Part shown: piece after piece, positions 1 through 10,646 of the stretch | Position numbering within the stretch: the stretch's first letter is position 1 | Layout of the letters: each line of letters begins with the position of its first letter | From: Loktanella sp. IMCC34160 | GTDB lineage: Bacteria > Pseudomonadota > Alphaproteobacteria > Rhodobacterales > Rhodobacteraceae | Direction: 5' to 3' | NCBI RefSeq assembly: GCF_004145845.1 | Contig: NZ_SELP01000003.1 | Span: 248,001-312,000 of the forward strand | Length of the DNA stretch: 64,000 bases | Translations under genes and position numbers: made by a program | Notes under the pieces: model-generated | Databases searched by the model: none | Seen by the model: only the letters and a program-made list of their open reading frames with translations | Told to the model about the DNA's origin: nothing

Positions 1-2
1 TT

Positions 3-1127
3 CAGGCCATCGCCGAGGATTCGCCGATGCTCATCTGGAAAGAACATGAAGACGGGTCCATCGTCTGGGCGAACCGCGCCTATCTGTCCATGGCCGATGA
101 CCTGCGCGGGGCTGGAACCGGCGGGATAGCCGCCTGGCCGCCGCTCCGCATCTTCGACGATCTTGAGGCGCCGGAGAGTGAGGGCGCCCCCCTGACCCGG
201 CGGACACCGGTTCACGGACCCGACCAGACCGATCCGACCTGGTTCGAGGTTACAAGCATCCGGCGCGAGACAGAGATCCTGCATTTCGCCGTCGACGCCT
301 CTGCCATCGTCCGGGCCGAAGCGACCCAGCGCAGCTTTGTCGCGACTCTTGGCAAGACCTTTGCCGACCTGTCCATCGGGCTGGCGATCTTCGACCGGCA
401 TCGCAAGCTGATGACCTTCAACCCCGCGCTGATCGACCTGACCAATCTTTCCGTCGAATTCCTTAGCGCGCGGCCCACGGTCAATACGGTTCTGGACCGG
501 CTGCGCGAGGCGCAGATGCTGCCAGAACCCAAGAACTACAAGACTTGGCGCGAAGAGATCGCGGCGCTGGAATCCGCCGCCAAGGACGGCAGCTATTTCG
601 AGACATGGGAACTTCCCAACGGCCGGTCCTACCGGGTCACCGGACGGCCGCATCCGGATGGTGCCATTGCCTTTCTGTTCGAAGACATCAGCGCCGAAGT
701 GTCCCTGACCCGCCGTTTCCGGTCCGAGATCGAACTTAGCCATGCGGTGTTGGATTCTCTGGACGAAGCGGTCGCGGTCTTCAACACCTCGGGGACGCTG
801 ACCATGTCCAACGGTGCCTATGCCCGTCTGTGGCACCGTCCGACCGAGGGGCTGACGGAAAGCGGCATTCTGGACGAAGCCCGCCAGTGGCAACAATCCT
901 GCGCCCCGACACCTGTCTGGAGCGAGGTCTGCAACTTTGTCGGGCGGATCGGGGAACGCAGCGGCTGGGAGGAACTGGTGGTCATGAACGACGGCCGCCA
1001 CTATGCCTGCAAGGTCTCTCCCTTGCCAGGCGGGGCCACGCTGGCGTCTTTCCGCCGGGTCCGCGACATGGCCCCGACCATCCATCATGCGCAGGGTTCC
1101 GACGCCCTCTTGCAGCAGAGCGTCTGA
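3..1127 (+). CDS. Multi-PAS domain protein, 5' partial (possible DivL-type sensor without kinase domain)
   Basis: The reading frame is open from the window edge, so the true start lies upstream; the first methionine inside the window is at 27 and is already within a PAS fold (SIVWANRAY). Three PAS-like segments are visible, at about residues 1-90, 110-220 and 235-340 counted from that methionine. The last one (LDSLDEAVAVFNTSGTLTMSN) resembles the PAS regions of alphaproteobacterial sensor kinases. The protein ends at 1127 with no histidine-kinase or ATPase domain after the last PAS. From memory, DivL, a tyrosine-kinase-like regulator of the CtrA pathway, is encoded just before tsaE in Caulobacter, so this could be a DivL relative lacking its catalytic end. 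That identity is inference; only the PAS content is visible. Confidence 0.7.
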   Translation, partial: QAIAEDSPMLIWKEHEDGSIVWANRAYLSMADDLRGAGTGGIAAWPPLRIFDDLEAPESEGAPLTRRTPVHGPDQTDPTWFEVTSIRRETEILHFAVDASAIVRAEATQRSFVATLGKTFADLSIGLAIFDRHRKLMTFNPALIDLTNLSVEFLSARPTVNTVLDRLREAQMLPEPKNYKTWREEIAALESAAKDGSYFETWELPNGRSYRVTGRPHPDGAIAFLFEDISAEVSLTRRFRSEIELSHAVLDSLDEAVAVFNTSGTLTMSNGAYARLWHRPTEGLTESGILDEARQWQQSCAPTPVWSEVCNFVGRIGERSGWEELVVMNDGRHYACKVSPLPGGATLASFRRVRDMAPTIHHAQGSDALLQQSV

Positions 1128-1167
1128 CAGGGCTTGAAGGTCCGGGGCGAGGGCGTAGTCTGGGGCA

Positions 1168-1638
1168 ATGCAGTTCCAGACAGGCCCCTATCCCCTTGCG
1201 ACCGAAGCTGAGACCGAAGCCCTTGCGCGGGGTTTCGCGGACATCCTGCACGCGGGCGATACCCTGCTTCTGGAAGGCGAGATCGGGGCCGGAAAATCCG
1301 CCTTTTCCCGCGCGCTGATCCGGGCCCGGCTTGGGCGGGACGAGGATGTTCCCTCCCCCACCTTCACGCTGGTCCAGACCTATGATGCCGGTGACGTCGA
1401 CATCTGGCATTGCGATTTGTACCGGCTGTCCTCGCCTGAAGAGGCGCTGGAGCTGGGGCTGGACGAGGCCTTCACCTCTGCCATCTGCCTGATCGAATGG
1501 CCCGATCGCCTGGACGACCTCGCGCCTGAAACCGCGCTGACCCTGCGGTTCGAGGCGCTGGACAACGGCCACCGGGTCACGTTTCGCGGTCCGCAGGACT
1601 GGGCCGGCCGACTGGACAAGATCCTTGTCCGGGCGTGA
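1168..1638 (+). CDS. tsaE: tRNA threonylcarbamoyladenosine biosynthesis ATPase TsaE
   Basis: A protein of 156 residues, the usual TsaE (YjeE) size. The Walker A loop GEIGAGKS lies at residues 37-44, followed by the family blocks SPTFTLVQTY, HCDLYRL and LIEWPDRL. TsaE is the cytoplasmic ATPase that works with TsaB and TsaD to place threonylcarbamoyl on A37 of ANN-decoding tRNAs. Its 3' end overlaps the next gene by 14 bases, so it heads a tightly packed set with the kinase and nucleotidyltransferase. This neighbourhood is common in alphaproteobacteria. Confidence 0.95.
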   Translation: MQFQTGPYPLATEAETEALARGFADILHAGDTLLLEGEIGAGKSAFSRALIRARLGRDEDVPSPTFTLVQTYDAGDVDIWHCDLYRLSSPEEALELGLDEAFTSAICLIEWPDRLDDLAPETALTLRFEALDNGHRVTFRGPQDWAGRLDKILVRA

Positions 1639-2584
1639 CGCGGCCCGCGAGGCCTTCCTCCGGATTGCGGGCTGGACACTTGACGGGGCTGCGCCGATCC
1701 CCGGCGACGCCTCGCGCCGAAGCTACCTTCGGCTGCGGCATGCCGAAGAAACCGCGATCCTGATGGATGCCCCGCCAGACACCGGCGAAGACACCCGTGC
1801 TTTCCACCGGATTGCCGATCATCTGCGGGGCCACGGGCTGTCCGCGCCGCGCATCATGGCGGCGGATCACGACGCCGGGTTCCTGCTTCTCGAAGATCTG
1901 GGGCCCGAACAGGTGGCCGACCATCTGTCCCGTCACCCGCAGGACGAGGTCGGGATCTACACCGCCATTGCCGATGTTCTTGTCCGGCTGCACGGATGCG
2001 CCCTCCCATCCGGTCTGCCGCGCATGACCCCGGAAACGGCGGCGGATATGCTCGATCCGTTCTTTGACCACGCGGCGCCGAATGCCCCAAGGGCAAAAAT
2101 CCGGGCCGAGGTTCAGCACCTGTTCACCGCGCTTGCCGGACCCGCGCAGACCCTCTCGCTTCGGGATTTCCACGCTGAAAACCTGATCTGGCGACCGGAT
2201 CGTTCGGGGCTGGACCGGATCGGGCTTCTTGATTTTCAGGACGCCTTTGTCGCGCCCGCGGCTTACGATCTCGTGTCGCTGCTGCGGGACGCGCGGCGCG
2301 ATGTCGGGGTGGATGCCGAACGGGCCGTGATGGACCGGTTCGCTGTCGGAACGGGGAGGGACCAAGAACCCCTTGCCCGCGACGTCGCGCTTCTTTCGGT
2401 TCAGCGGAATCTACGGGTACTCGGCATCTTCGCGCGACTGATCCACGTGGATGGCAAGCCCCGCTACCGCGCCTTTGTCCCGCGCGTTCTTGCCCATGTC
2501 CGGCGCGATCTGACCCACCCGTCGCTCGACCGGCTATGCCATCTGGTTCAGGATCACCTAGACCTCGAAGGACAGATGACATGA
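1625..2584 (+). CDS. Phosphotransferase, AmgK-type N-acetylmuramate/N-acetylglucosamine kinase
   Basis: A 319-residue aminoglycoside-phosphotransferase-fold protein. The catalytic loop appears as RDFHAENLIW near residue 180, with HAEN replacing the more usual HGDLH-type sequence. The metal-binding aspartate follows in LLDFQDAF near residue 201. The only sensible start is TTG at 1625, inside the end of tsaE; the next in-frame ATG, at 1763, would remove the nucleotide-binding N-terminus. The gene ends in an ATGA overlap with the nucleotidyltransferase. The pair matches AmgK-MurU of Pseudomonas, which salvages MurNAc to UDP-MurNAc during peptidoglycan recycling. Function is inferred from family and pairing. 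Confidence 0.85.
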   Translation: MSGRDAAREAFLRIAGWTLDGAAPIPGDASRRSYLRLRHAEETAILMDAPPDTGEDTRAFHRIADHLRGHGLSAPRIMAADHDAGFLLLEDLGPEQVADHLSRHPQDEVGIYTAIADVLVRLHGCALPSGLPRMTPETAADMLDPFFDHAAPNAPRAKIRAEVQHLFTALAGPAQTLSLRDFHAENLIWRPDRSGLDRIGLLDFQDAFVAPAAYDLVSLLRDARRDVGVDAERAVMDRFAVGTGRDQEPLARDVALLSVQRNLRVLGIFARLIHVDGKPRYRAFVPRVLAHVRRDLTHPSLDRLCHLVQDHLDLEGQMT

Positions 2585-3267
2585 CCCCGGACGCCGTCCT
2601 GTTCTTCGCGGCCGGGCTGGGCACCCGGATGCGGCCATTGACCGACACCCGCCCCAAGCCGCTGATCCCGGTCGGCGATACCACGCTGATCGACCACGCA
2701 ATCGACCTTGCCGATCAGGCCGGCGTCCGGACCAAGGTCACCAATGTCCACTACCTTGCCGATCAGCTGGAGCAGCACCTTGCCCGGCGCGACATCACCA
2801 TATCGGATGAACGGGCGCGGCTTTTGGAAACCGGCGGCGGGCTGCGGCACGCGCTTCCGCTGCTGCCACCCGGCCCGATCTTCACGATGAACACCGATGC
2901 TGTCTGGACCGGCGCCAACCCCTTTGCGCAACTGCGTGACCATTGGGACCCCGCAAGGATGGACGCGCTGTTGCTGCTGGTGCCGCCCGAAAACGCGATT
3001 GGCCATGTCGCAGGCGGCGATTTCCTGTCCGATGACGGGCGGCTGACGCGCGGACCGGGCCACATCTATTCGGGCGCGCAGATCATCGACCCCGCCGGAC
3101 TGCACGATATCGCCGAGGAGGCCTTTTCCCTCAACCTGCTTTGGGACAGGATGATCGCCCGTGGGCGTCTGTTCGGGATCGTCCACGACGGAACATGGTG
3201 CGATGTCGGGCGGCCCGAAGGCCTGCCGCTGGCCGAGAAGATCTTGAAGGGCCCGAGGAATGTTTGA
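2581..3267 (+). CDS. Nucleotidyltransferase, MurU-type (N-acetylmuramate-1-phosphate uridylyltransferase)
   Basis: A 228-residue nucleotidyl transferase with the N-terminal signature GLGTRMRPLTDTRPKPLIPV. An upstream in-frame start exists at 2536, but ATG at 2581 gives the standard family N-terminus and forms the ATGA overlap with the kinase stop. The predicted reaction is NTP plus sugar-1-phosphate to NDP-sugar, most likely UTP plus MurNAc-1-phosphate given the adjacent kinase. Glucose-1-phosphate or mannose-1-phosphate would be alternative substrates for this fold. The 3' end overlaps addB by 8 bases. Confidence 0.85.
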   Translation: MTPDAVLFFAAGLGTRMRPLTDTRPKPLIPVGDTTLIDHAIDLADQAGVRTKVTNVHYLADQLEQHLARRDITISDERARLLETGGGLRHALPLLPPGPIFTMNTDAVWTGANPFAQLRDHWDPARMDALLLLVPPENAIGHVAGGDFLSDDGRLTRGPGHIYSGAQIIDPAGLHDIAEEAFSLNLLWDRMIARGRLFGIVHDGTWCDVGRPEGLPLAEKILKGPRNV

Positions 3268-6211
3268 ACCGACAGACAGACCAAGGGTGTTTGGGCTGGC
3301 CCCCGGCGTCGACTTTGGCAAGGCCGTGGTTGATGGGCTTCTGGACCGCACACGCACCCAGCCACCCGAGGCGCTGGCCCGGGTCGAGGTTTTCGTGAAC
3401 ACCCGCCGAATGGCGCGGCGCATGCAAGCGGTCTTCGGACCAGAGCGCGCGCGGCTTTTGCCCCGAATCCGACTGGTCACCGATCTGTCCCAAAGCCCCG
3501 TCGCGGCGGACATCCCCCCGGCGGTCGCGCCGCTGCGACGACGTCTGGAACTGACCCAGCTTGTGGCCAAGCTTCTTGAGCAGGATCCCGACATCGCGCC
3601 CCGGGCTGCGCTGTTCGACCTATCCGACAGCCTTGCGGGATTGCTTGATGAAATGCATGGCGAGTGCGTTTCGCCCGAAGCGCTCGAGGCGCTTGATGTC
3701 TCGGACCTGTCGGAACATTGGGACAGGTCGCTGAAGTTCCTGCGCATCGCCCGGCAGTTTTTCGGGTCTCAGGCGACCGCACCCGATCAAGAGGCGCGTC
3801 AGCGGCTGGTGGTGGAACGGCTGGTCGCCGATTGGGCGCAATCCCCACCAGACCATCCCGTTGTCATCGCGGGCTCGACCGGGTCGCGTGGCGCAACCGC
3901 CTTGCTGATGGAGGCGGTCGCGCGGTTGCCACAGGGCGCCGTGATTCTTCCCGGCTTCGATTTCGACATGCCTGCGCAGATCTGGGACCGGATGGCACAA
4001 CCGGATGGATTCGAGGATCACCCGCAATACCGGTTCAAGCGGTTGATGGACGGGCTGGACCTGCGTCCGCAGGACGTCACGCCGTGGTCCGATGCCACCG
4101 CGCCCGATCCCGCCCGCAACAGGCTCTTGTCCCTCGCGCTGCGGCCTGCGCCGGTCACCGATGGGTGGCGGCAGGATGGCCCGGGTCTGGGCGACATGGG
4201 GTCGGCAACCCGGGCGCTTAGCCTGCTTCAGGCCCCGTCGCCCCGGATGGAGGCCGAAACCATCGCCCTGCGTCTGCGTGCAGCCGTTGAGGACGGCAAG
4301 ACCGCGGCCCTGATTACCCCCGACCGGACCCTGACCCGGCAGGTGGCCGCGGCGCTGGACCGCTGGAACATCACCCCCGACGACAGCGCGGGCCAGCCGC
4401 TGCACCTGTCGCCGCCGGGGCGGTTTCTGCGGCATGTGGCCGATCTTCTGGTCGGGCCGGTGACCGCTGAAACCCTGCTGGTGCTGTTGAAACATCCGCT
4501 GGCCGCCACAGGCAGTTCCGACAGGGGGCCGCACCTTCGGCTTGCCCGAGAACTGGAGCTGCACCTGCGCCGTCACGGTCCACCCTTCCCGACGGGCGAT
4601 ACCCTGCGGCGCTGGGCGCAAAAGACCGACCCGGAGGGCGGGGAACAGACCGGCTGGGCCACATGGCTGGCCGGGTGTCTGGACGGGATCCAACAGGTCG
4701 ATCTGCCGTCTTCCTTGCCCGAACTACTGGCGCTGCACCGCGCCACCGCCGAACGGTTCGCCGCCGGGCCGGGGGCAGGGGGATCAGGCGCGCTCTGGGC
4801 CGAGGCGGCTGGCCGCGAGGCGCTGAAATGCGTCTCTAACCTTGCGGAAGTGGCCGATGCCTCCGGGCCGGTCAGCCTGCGCGACTATCAATCCTTGTTC
4901 AACGCGATCCTGTCCAAAGGAGAGGTGCGCAACCCCGATACCGGCCATCCGCAGGTCCTGTTCTGGGGCACGCTCGAGGCGCGGGTGCAAAGCGCGGACC
5001 TCGTCATTCTCGCCGGGTTGAACGATGGGACATGGCCCGCCGCGCCCGGCCCCGACCCCTGGCTGAACCGCCGGATGCGAGCCGACGCCGGGCTGTTGCT
5101 GCCCGAACGGCGGATCGGCCTTTCGGCGCATGATTTCCAACAGGCCGCGGCCGGACCAGAGGTCTGGCTGAGCAGGTCGGTCCGGTCGGACGAGGCCGAA
5201 ACCATCCCCTCCCGCTGGCTCAACCGTCTGACCAACCTGCTGAACGGCCTGACCGAAACGGGCGGCCCTGACGCATTCAAGGCCATGCAGGCCCGCGGTG
5301 ACATCTGGCTGGCCCAAGCTGCGAAACTGCAAGAGCCCGAGGCCCGCACCGACCCCGCGCACCGGCCATCCCCACGCCCGCCTGTCGCGGACCGCCCGCG
5401 CGAGATTTCCGTCACGCAGGTGAAGACGCTGGTGCGCGACCCCTATGCGATCTACGCGCGGGACATCCTTGGGCTGAAACCGGTCGATCCGCTGGTGCCC
5501 GAACCCGACGCCCCCCTGCGCGGCATCCTGATCCACGAGGTCATGGAACGGTTCATCTTCGACGGACCCGACCCAGCCGACCTCGGCGCGCGTGATGCGC
5601 TGATGCAGATCGCCCGCGCCGTCTTTGCCGAAGGGTGCCCCTGGCCGACGATCCGCCAGCTTTGGATCGCGCGGTTCGACAATGTGGTCGACAGTTTCCT
5701 GGAGGACGAGGTGCAGCGCCGCGCCCTTGCCACCCCCGCCCAGCGCGAAGCGACGGGTCAGATCGACGTTCCCGGCGTCAATGTCCGGCTCAAGGCGCGG
5801 GCGGACCGGATCGACCGGACGCCGGACGGCGGGCTGTTCATCTACGACTACAAGACAGGCAACCCCCCCAGCAAAAGCCAACAGCTGACGTTCGACAAAC
5901 AGCTTTTGCTTCAGGCCGCCATGGCCGCGCGCGGGGCCTTTGCGCAGGTTGGCGCCGCGCCGACGAAAGGGGCCGCTTTCATCGGCCTCGGGTCCGATCC
6001 AAAGGTCGTCCCGGCGCCGCTTGACGATGAATCCCCCGATGACACCTGGGACGGGCTGGTTGACCTTCTGTCCAAATGGCAGCGACAAGGCCGGGGATAC
6101 AGCGCCCGCATGGCGATGGAGAAATCGGACGACAAAAGCGACTATGACCACCTGTCCCGTTACGGCGAATGGTCCGATGCCGACGACGTAACGCCGGAGG
6201 ATCTGACATGA
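3260..6211 (+). CDS. addB: Double-strand break repair protein AddB
   Basis: A 983-residue protein with the organisation of alphaproteobacterial AddB: an inactivated helicase-like N-terminal and central region, and a C-terminal PDDEXK nuclease domain. In that domain, GILIHEVMERF near residue 755 and IYDYKTG near residue 861 supply the metal-binding and catalytic residues. AddB pairs with AddA to resect double-strand ends and load RecA. It is followed directly by addA with an ATGA overlap. Length and the C-terminal nuclease motif make the call secure. Confidence 0.95.
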   Translation: MFEPTDRPRVFGLAPGVDFGKAVVDGLLDRTRTQPPEALARVEVFVNTRRMARRMQAVFGPERARLLPRIRLVTDLSQSPVAADIPPAVAPLRRRLELTQLVAKLLEQDPDIAPRAALFDLSDSLAGLLDEMHGECVSPEALEALDVSDLSEHWDRSLKFLRIARQFFGSQATAPDQEARQRLVVERLVADWAQSPPDHPVVIAGSTGSRGATALLMEAVARLPQGAVILPGFDFDMPAQIWDRMAQPDGFEDHPQYRFKRLMDGLDLRPQDVTPWSDATAPDPARNRLLSLALRPAPVTDGWRQDGPGLGDMGSATRALSLLQAPSPRMEAETIALRLRAAVEDGKTAALITPDRTLTRQVAAALDRWNITPDDSAGQPLHLSPPGRFLRHVADLLVGPVTAETLLVLLKHPLAATGSSDRGPHLRLARELELHLRRHGPPFPTGDTLRRWAQKTDPEGGEQTGWATWLAGCLDGIQQVDLPSSLPELLALHRATAERFAAGPGAGGSGALWAEAAGREALKCVSNLAEVADASGPVSLRDYQSLFNAILSKGEVRNPDTGHPQVLFWGTLEARVQSADLVILAGLNDGTWPAAPGPDPWLNRRMRADAGLLLPERRIGLSAHDFQQAAAGPEVWLSRSVRSDEAETIPSRWLNRLTNLLNGLTETGGPDAFKAMQARGDIWLAQAAKLQEPEARTDPAHRPSPRPPVADRPREISVTQVKTLVRDPYAIYARDILGLKPVDPLVPEPDAPLRGILIHEVMERFIFDGPDPADLGARDALMQIARAVFAEGCPWPTIRQLWIARFDNVVDSFLEDEVQRRALATPAQREATGQIDVPGVNVRLKARADRIDRTPDGGLFIYDYKTGNPPSKSQQLTFDKQLLLQAAMAARGAFAQVGAAPTKGAAFIGLGSDPKVVPAPLDDESPDDTWDGLVDLLSKWQRQGRGYSARMAMEKSDDKSDYDHLSRYGEWSDADDVTPEDLT

Positions 6212-9200
6212 CCGGCTGGAACGAGGCAACGATCCGCCAGATCGAGGCAGCAGACCCCGAACGTTCCACTTGGCTGACCGCCAATGCCGGATCGGGCAAG
6301 ACCCGCGTTCTGACCAACCGTGTGGCGCGGTTGCTGCTGAACGGGGTGTCGCCGCAAAACATCCTGTGCCTGACCTATACCAAGGCCGCGGCAAGCGAGA
6401 TGCAGAACCGCCTGTTCGAAAGCCTCGGCAAATGGGCGATGAAGGACGATGGCGCGCTGAACGCAGACCTGAGGGATCTTGGTGTCGGCCGCGTGATGTC
6501 CCCCGAAGATCTGGCCCACGCCCGCACCCTGTTTGCCAAGGCCATCGAAACGCCGGGCGGGCTGAAGATCCAGACGATCCACTCCTTCTGTTCGTCCATC
6601 CTGCGGCGCTTCCCGCTCGAGGCCGGGGTCAGCCCCGCCTTTGCCGAGATGGAAGACCGCGACGCGGAGCGGTTGCGGATGGAGGTGCTCGATCAGATGG
6701 CCGAGGGGTCGGAAGCGCCGGTCCTGCTGTCCGTTCTTGGCGCGCTGACCGATCAGACCCTGCCGAAACTACTGGCCGAAATCATGCGCTGGCAGGATGC
6801 GTTCAGCGCGGATGTGACAGATGAGTTGATTGCGGGCTGGTTCGGCCTGACCCCAAGCGCAACATCCGAAGAGGCCCTGAATATCGCCTTCATCGGTGGT
6901 GAAAAGGCGCTTGCCGAGGAGATCGCCGAGATCGCCGCAGGCACAACAAAAACCTACAAGGACTTCGCCGCCTCCTTGCTTGATGCCGTATCCGGCCCGC
7001 TGGATCTGGCTGCGCTCAACGCGCTTTTCGGCTTGCTCCTCTACGCCACCGACAAGACTTCCAAGTCGCGGAACTTCCCCCAGTCAAAGCACACGAAGGC
7101 CGTTGCAGCGTTTGAGCCGGTCATCGATGACCTTCACGCATGGATGGACCGGACTGAAGCGGCCTTGCAGCACCTCCGCGCTGTGAACGCCTACACCCAA
7201 ACCCGCGCCCTCTACGACTTTGCGCGCGCTTTCATCCCCGCCTACGAGGCACGGAAACTGGCACGCGGGGTGCTCGATTTTGACGATCTGATCCGCAAGA
7301 CCCGCGCGCTGCTGACCGAACGGGCCGTGGCCCAATGGGTTCTGTTCAAACTGGACGGCGGGATTGACCATATCCTTGTCGACGAGGCGCAGGACACCAG
7401 CCCCGTGCAATGGGATGTCATCCGCGCGCTGGCCGATGAATTCGGCAGCGGCAGCGACGGGCGCGACCGGACCATCTTTGTCGTCGGCGACAAGAAGCAA
7501 TCCATCTATTCCTTCCAGGGCGCGGACCCGGACGAGCTGGACCGGATGCAGGCCCATTTCGAGGAAGAGCTGGACCGGGCCGGAAAGCAGCTCCGCCCCG
7601 AGACCCTGCAATTCTCCTTCCGCTCGGCCGTCGCGATCCTTGGCCTTGTGGACCAGACCTTCAAAGGGGATTGGGCCGAAGGGGTCGACCGCGACATCTT
7701 TCACCGCGCCTTCAAGGATGACATGCCCGGGCGCGTCGATCTTTGGCCGATCGTCGACCCACCGGAAAAGCCGGAACAGGGGAAATGGACCGACCCGGTC
7801 GACCGCCAGTCGCCCGACGCCGCCGACGTGGTGTTGGCCCGAAATGTCGCCAGCACCATCAAGTCGATGATCGGACAGCCGATCCCCTCGGAAATAGGCA
7901 ACACCGGAACCTTTGAACTGCGCCCGATCACCGAAGGCGACATCATGGTTCTGGTGCAACGGCGCAGCGCCCTGTTTTCCAACATCATCAAGGAATGCAA
8001 ATCGCTGGGGCTGCGGGTTGCCGGGGCGGACCGGCTGAAACTGAACGCGGAACTGGCTGTCAAGGATATCCTTGCCCTCCTGCGGTTTCTGGCCCTGCCC
8101 GAGGACAGCCTGTCGCTGGCCGCCGCGTTGAAATCGCCGCTGTTTGGCTGGACCGAACAACAGCTTTTCACGCTGGCCAAGGGGCGGCCAAAGGGGCGGC
8201 ACCTGTGGCAGGTTCTGCGCGAACGGTCCGCGGATCACGCCCAGACCTTTGCCATCCTGACCGACCTGCGCAGACAGGCCGACTTCCTGCGGCCCTACGA
8301 CCTGATCGCCCGGGCGCTGACCCGACACCGGGGGCGGCAGAGCCTGATCGCCCGTCTGGGGGATGAGGCCGAGGACGGGATCGACGCGCTCTTGTCCAAG
8401 GCGTTGGCCTATGAACGGGGCAACACGCCCAGCCTGACCGGCTTTCTTGCCTGGATCGACGGGGACGAGGAAGACATCAAACGGCAGATGGACAGCGCCG
8501 GGGACCGGCTGCGAGTGATGACCGTGCATGGGTCCAAGGGGCTGGAGGCTCCCATCGTGATCTTGCCCGACACCGCCGACCGCGAGATTCGCGATCGCGG
8601 CCAGCTTTTGCCAACCGGCACCGGCGGTATTGTCTGGCGGCCCAAGACCGATGCCTTCCCCGCTGTGCTTGACCCGCTGAAAGAGGCGACCCGCGCCGCC
8701 GAGGAGCGGGAACGCCGCCGCCTTCTCTATGTTGCCATGACCCGGGCCGAGAAATGGCTGATCGTCGCGGCGGCGGGCAAATCCGTGCAAGGCAGCGGCG
8801 GCTGGCACGATATGGTCTCCGCGGCTTTCGGACGCGACGGGATCGCCACCATCGACATCGACACCCCGGCAGGCCCGGGCAGGCGGCATCAGACCGGCGA
8901 TTGGGACGGGTTGCCCCGGGCCGAGCCCCGCGAACCGTCGGGCGGCCAAGACATTGCCCATGCAGCCTTCCCCCCGCTGGACGACACCCCGATCCCTGCA
9001 AAACCCCTGTCGCCCTCTGATCTGGGGGGTGCCAAGGTGCTTGCCGCCGAAACCGAGGGGCTGGACGAGGACACGGCCAAGCTGCGGGGCACCCTGATCC
9101 ACCGGCTTCTGGAACATCTTCCCGCGCTCGCCCCCGACCGGCGGGGCGCTGTCGGGCAGGCGATCATCGACGCAGAGCCCGATGCGGTGCTGGTGCCCGA

Positions 9201-9591
9201 CGCCGCCGACCTGATCGGTATGGTGATCCGCCTTCTGGAAGATCCGGACCTGTCCGCGCTTTTCGGCGCTGATGCCCTGTCCGAGGTCGAGGTGGTGGCA
9301 ACCCTTCCCGAACTGGGCGGTCGGCAGATCCGGGGGGCGATCGACCTGCTGATCGTCGGGCCGGACCGGGTGCGGGTGATCGACTTCAAATCCAACAGGG
9401 TGGTTCCGAACAGCTCCGCAGAGGTGCCCGAAGGCCTCATGCGGCAAATGGGGGCTTATGTCGCCGCGCTCCACCAGATTTATCCCGATAAGGTGATCGA
9501 CCCCGCAATACTTTGGGTTTCTGCACAAAAATTGATGCCTTTGGAGGAAAGTGCCGTTACGGCGGCCCTTCTGCGCGCTGATGCACCTTGA
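6208..9591 (+). CDS. addA: Double-strand break repair helicase-nuclease AddA
   Basis: A 1127-residue UvrD-family (SF1) helicase. Walker A is NAGSGKT near residue 26; helicase motif II is [11 protein letters not shown] near residue 391; a motif VI-like [11 protein letters not shown] is around residue 771; and a C-terminal RecB-type nuclease carries VIDFKSN near residue 1057. An upstream in-frame start at 6169 would add residues lying inside addB; ATG 6208 forms ATGA with the addB stop and is preferred. It forms the AddAB complex that processes broken DNA ends for recombination. Confidence 0.95.
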   Translation: MTGWNEATIRQIEAADPERSTWLTANAGSGKTRVLTNRVARLLLNGVSPQNILCLTYTKAAASEMQNRLFESLGKWAMKDDGALNADLRDLGVGRVMSPEDLAHARTLFAKAIETPGGLKIQTIHSFCSSILRRFPLEAGVSPAFAEMEDRDAERLRMEVLDQMAEGSEAPVLLSVLGALTDQTLPKLLAEIMRWQDAFSADVTDELIAGWFGLTPSATSEEALNIAFIGGEKALAEEIAEIAAGTTKTYKDFAASLLDAVSGPLDLAALNALFGLLLYATDKTSKSRNFPQSKHTKAVAAFEPVIDDLHAWMDRTEAALQHLRAVNAYTQTRALYDFARAFIPAYEARKLARGVLDFDDLIRKTRALLTERAVAQWVLFKLDGGIDHILVDEAQDTSPVQWDVIRALADEFGSGSDGRDRTIFVVGDKKQSIYSFQGADPDELDRMQAHFEEELDRAGKQLRPETLQFSFRSAVAILGLVDQTFKGDWAEGVDRDIFHRAFKDDMPGRVDLWPIVDPPEKPEQGKWTDPVDRQSPDAADVVLARNVASTIKSMIGQPIPSEIGNTGTFELRPITEGDIMVLVQRRSALFSNIIKECKSLGLRVAGADRLKLNAELAVKDILALLRFLALPEDSLSLAAALKSPLFGWTEQQLFTLAKGRPKGRHLWQVLRERSADHAQTFAILTDLRRQADFLRPYDLIARALTRHRGRQSLIARLGDEAEDGIDALLSKALAYERGNTPSLTGFLAWIDGDEEDIKRQMDSAGDRLRVMTVHGSKGLEAPIVILPDTADREIRDRGQLLPTGTGGIVWRPKTDAFPAVLDPLKEATRAAEERERRRLLYVAMTRAEKWLIVAAAGKSVQGSGGWHDMVSAAFGRDGIATIDIDTPAGPGRRHQTGDWDGLPRAEPREPSGGQDIAHAAFPPLDDTPIPAKPLSPSDLGGAKVLAAETEGLDEDTAKLRGTLIHRLLEHLPALAPDRRGAVGQAIIDAEPDAVLVPDAADLIGMVIRLLEDPDLSALFGADALSEVEVVATLPELGGRQIRGAIDLLIVGPDRVRVIDFKSNRVVPNSSAEVPEGLMRQMGAYVAALHQIYPDKVIDPAILWVSAQKLMPLEESAVTAALLRADAP

Positions 9592-9652
9592 CCCTGTCCC
9601 GGCGCCTGCCTACCTTCCGCCCCCGACCCAAGTACGCAACTGGAGAAGCCCG

Positions 9653-9973
9653 ATGGCAACCGTAGCAGTCACCGACGATACCTTTGACGCCGAAGTGCGT
9701 CAGTCCGACATCCCCGTGGTTGTCGATTTCTGGGCCGAATGGTGCGGCCCCTGCCGGATGATCGGCCCCGCCCTGGAAGAAATCTCGGAAGAGATGGCCG
9801 GCAAGATCAAGGTGGTGAAGGTCAACGTCGACGAAAACCCGATGTCCCCGTCGCAGCTTGGCGTGCGCGGCATTCCAGCGCTCTTCGTCTTCAAGGATGG
9901 CGAGGTTGTCGCCAACAAGGCCGGCGCTGCCCCCAAGGCCGCCCTGTCCGACTGGATCAGCTCCTCCATCTGA
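9653..9973 (+). CDS. trxA: Thioredoxin 1
   Basis: A 106-residue classical thioredoxin with the redox active site WCGPC at about residues 29-33 and the cis-proline region GIPALFVF. The start at 9653 follows a GGAGA ribosome binding site at 9642; an earlier in-frame start at 9551 would lie within addA and is rejected. It is a cytoplasmic disulfide reductase working with thioredoxin reductase. A strong intrinsic terminator follows. Confidence 0.97.
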   Translation: MATVAVTDDTFDAEVRQSDIPVVVDFWAEWCGPCRMIGPALEEISEEMAGKIKVVKVNVDENPMSPSQLGVRGIPALFVFKDGEVVANKAGAAPKAALSDWISSSI

Positions 9974-9993
9974 TCGCGGCCAGATCACTTGCG

Positions 9994-10020
9994 AAAGGGC
10001 GCCCCTGTGGCGCCCTTTTT
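9994..10020 (+). terminator. Rho-independent terminator of trxA
   Basis: A 10-base-pair perfect stem, AAAGGGCGCC and GGCGCCCTTT, with a 5-base loop, running into a short T tract. It lies 20 bases after the trxA stop and separates trxA from hslVU. Confidence 0.9.
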
Positions 10021-10031
10021 CGTTGCGCCGG

Positions 10032-10060
10032 TTGCGGGATTGTCCGACCGCCGCCATATA
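10032..10060 (+). promoter_or_regulatory. Candidate heat-shock-type promoter for hslVU
   Basis: TTGCGG at 10032-10037 and CCATATA at 10054-10060 are separated by 16 bases. The downstream element resembles the CCATnT-type -10 of alphaproteobacterial RpoH promoters; the upstream element is a weaker match to CTTGAA. Position, about 30 bases before the hslV start, and the heat-shock role of hslVU support the idea, but this is only a by-eye match. Confidence 0.4.
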
Positions 10061-10088
10061 GGGCGGGAACAAACGAAGGGCCAAAGCG

Positions 10089-10646
10089 ATGTCGAAAGAA
10101 GAGTTTCCCGGTTGGCACGGCACCACGATCATCGGGGTGCGCAAGGGCGGCAAGGTGGTCATCGCCGGTGACGGGCAGGTCAGCCTTGGCCAGACCGTGA
10201 TCAAGGGAACCGCCCGCAAGGTCCGCCGCTTGTCGCCCGGTGGGCATGATGTGGTTGCCGGGTTTGCCGGGTCCACTGCCGATGCCTTTACCCTTCTTGA
10301 ACGGCTGGAAAAGAAGCTTGAATCGACGCCGGGCCAGCTTGCCCGCGCCAGCGTTGAACTGGCCAAGGACTGGCGCACCGACAAATACCTGCAAAAGCTC
10401 GAGGCGATGCTGATCGTCACCGACGGGTCCGAGCTTTTGGTGATTACCGGCGCGGGCGATGTTCTGGAACCGGAACATGACATCGCGGCAATCGGATCGG
10501 GCGGCAACTACGCGCTCGCCGCCGGGCGCGCCCTGATGGACAGCGACCACGACGCCGAAACCATCGCGCGCAAGGCCATGGCCATCGCCGCCGACATTTG
10601 TGTCTACACTAACGGCAACCTGACCGTGGAAAGCCTTTCGAAATGA
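10089..10646 (+). CDS. hslV: ATP-dependent protease peptidase subunit HslV (ClpQ)
   Basis: A 185-residue proteasome-like peptidase. The catalytic N-terminal threonine is T12 in the sequence WHGTTIIGV. An 11-residue propeptide ([11 protein letters not shown]) must therefore be removed, longer than the single methionine removed in E. coli HslV; such extensions are usual in alphaproteobacteria as I recall. HslV forms a double hexamer capped by HslU. It ends with an ATGA overlap into hslU. Confidence 0.97.
   Translation: MSKEEFPGWHGTTIIGVRKGGKVVIAGDGQVSLGQTVIKGTARKVRRLSPGGHDVVAGFAGSTADAFTLLERLEKKLESTPGQLARASVELAKDWRTDKYLQKLEAMLIVTDGSELLVITGAGDVLEPEHDIAAIGSGGNYALAAGRALMDSDHDAETIARKAMAIAADICVYTNGNLTVESLSK

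Noticed and set aside
7084-9528. A long open frame on the minus strand opposite addA (814 codons).
   Set aside because: It mirrors addA codon structure in GC-rich DNA, has no recognisable motif, and is covered entirely by a clear helicase-nuclease gene.
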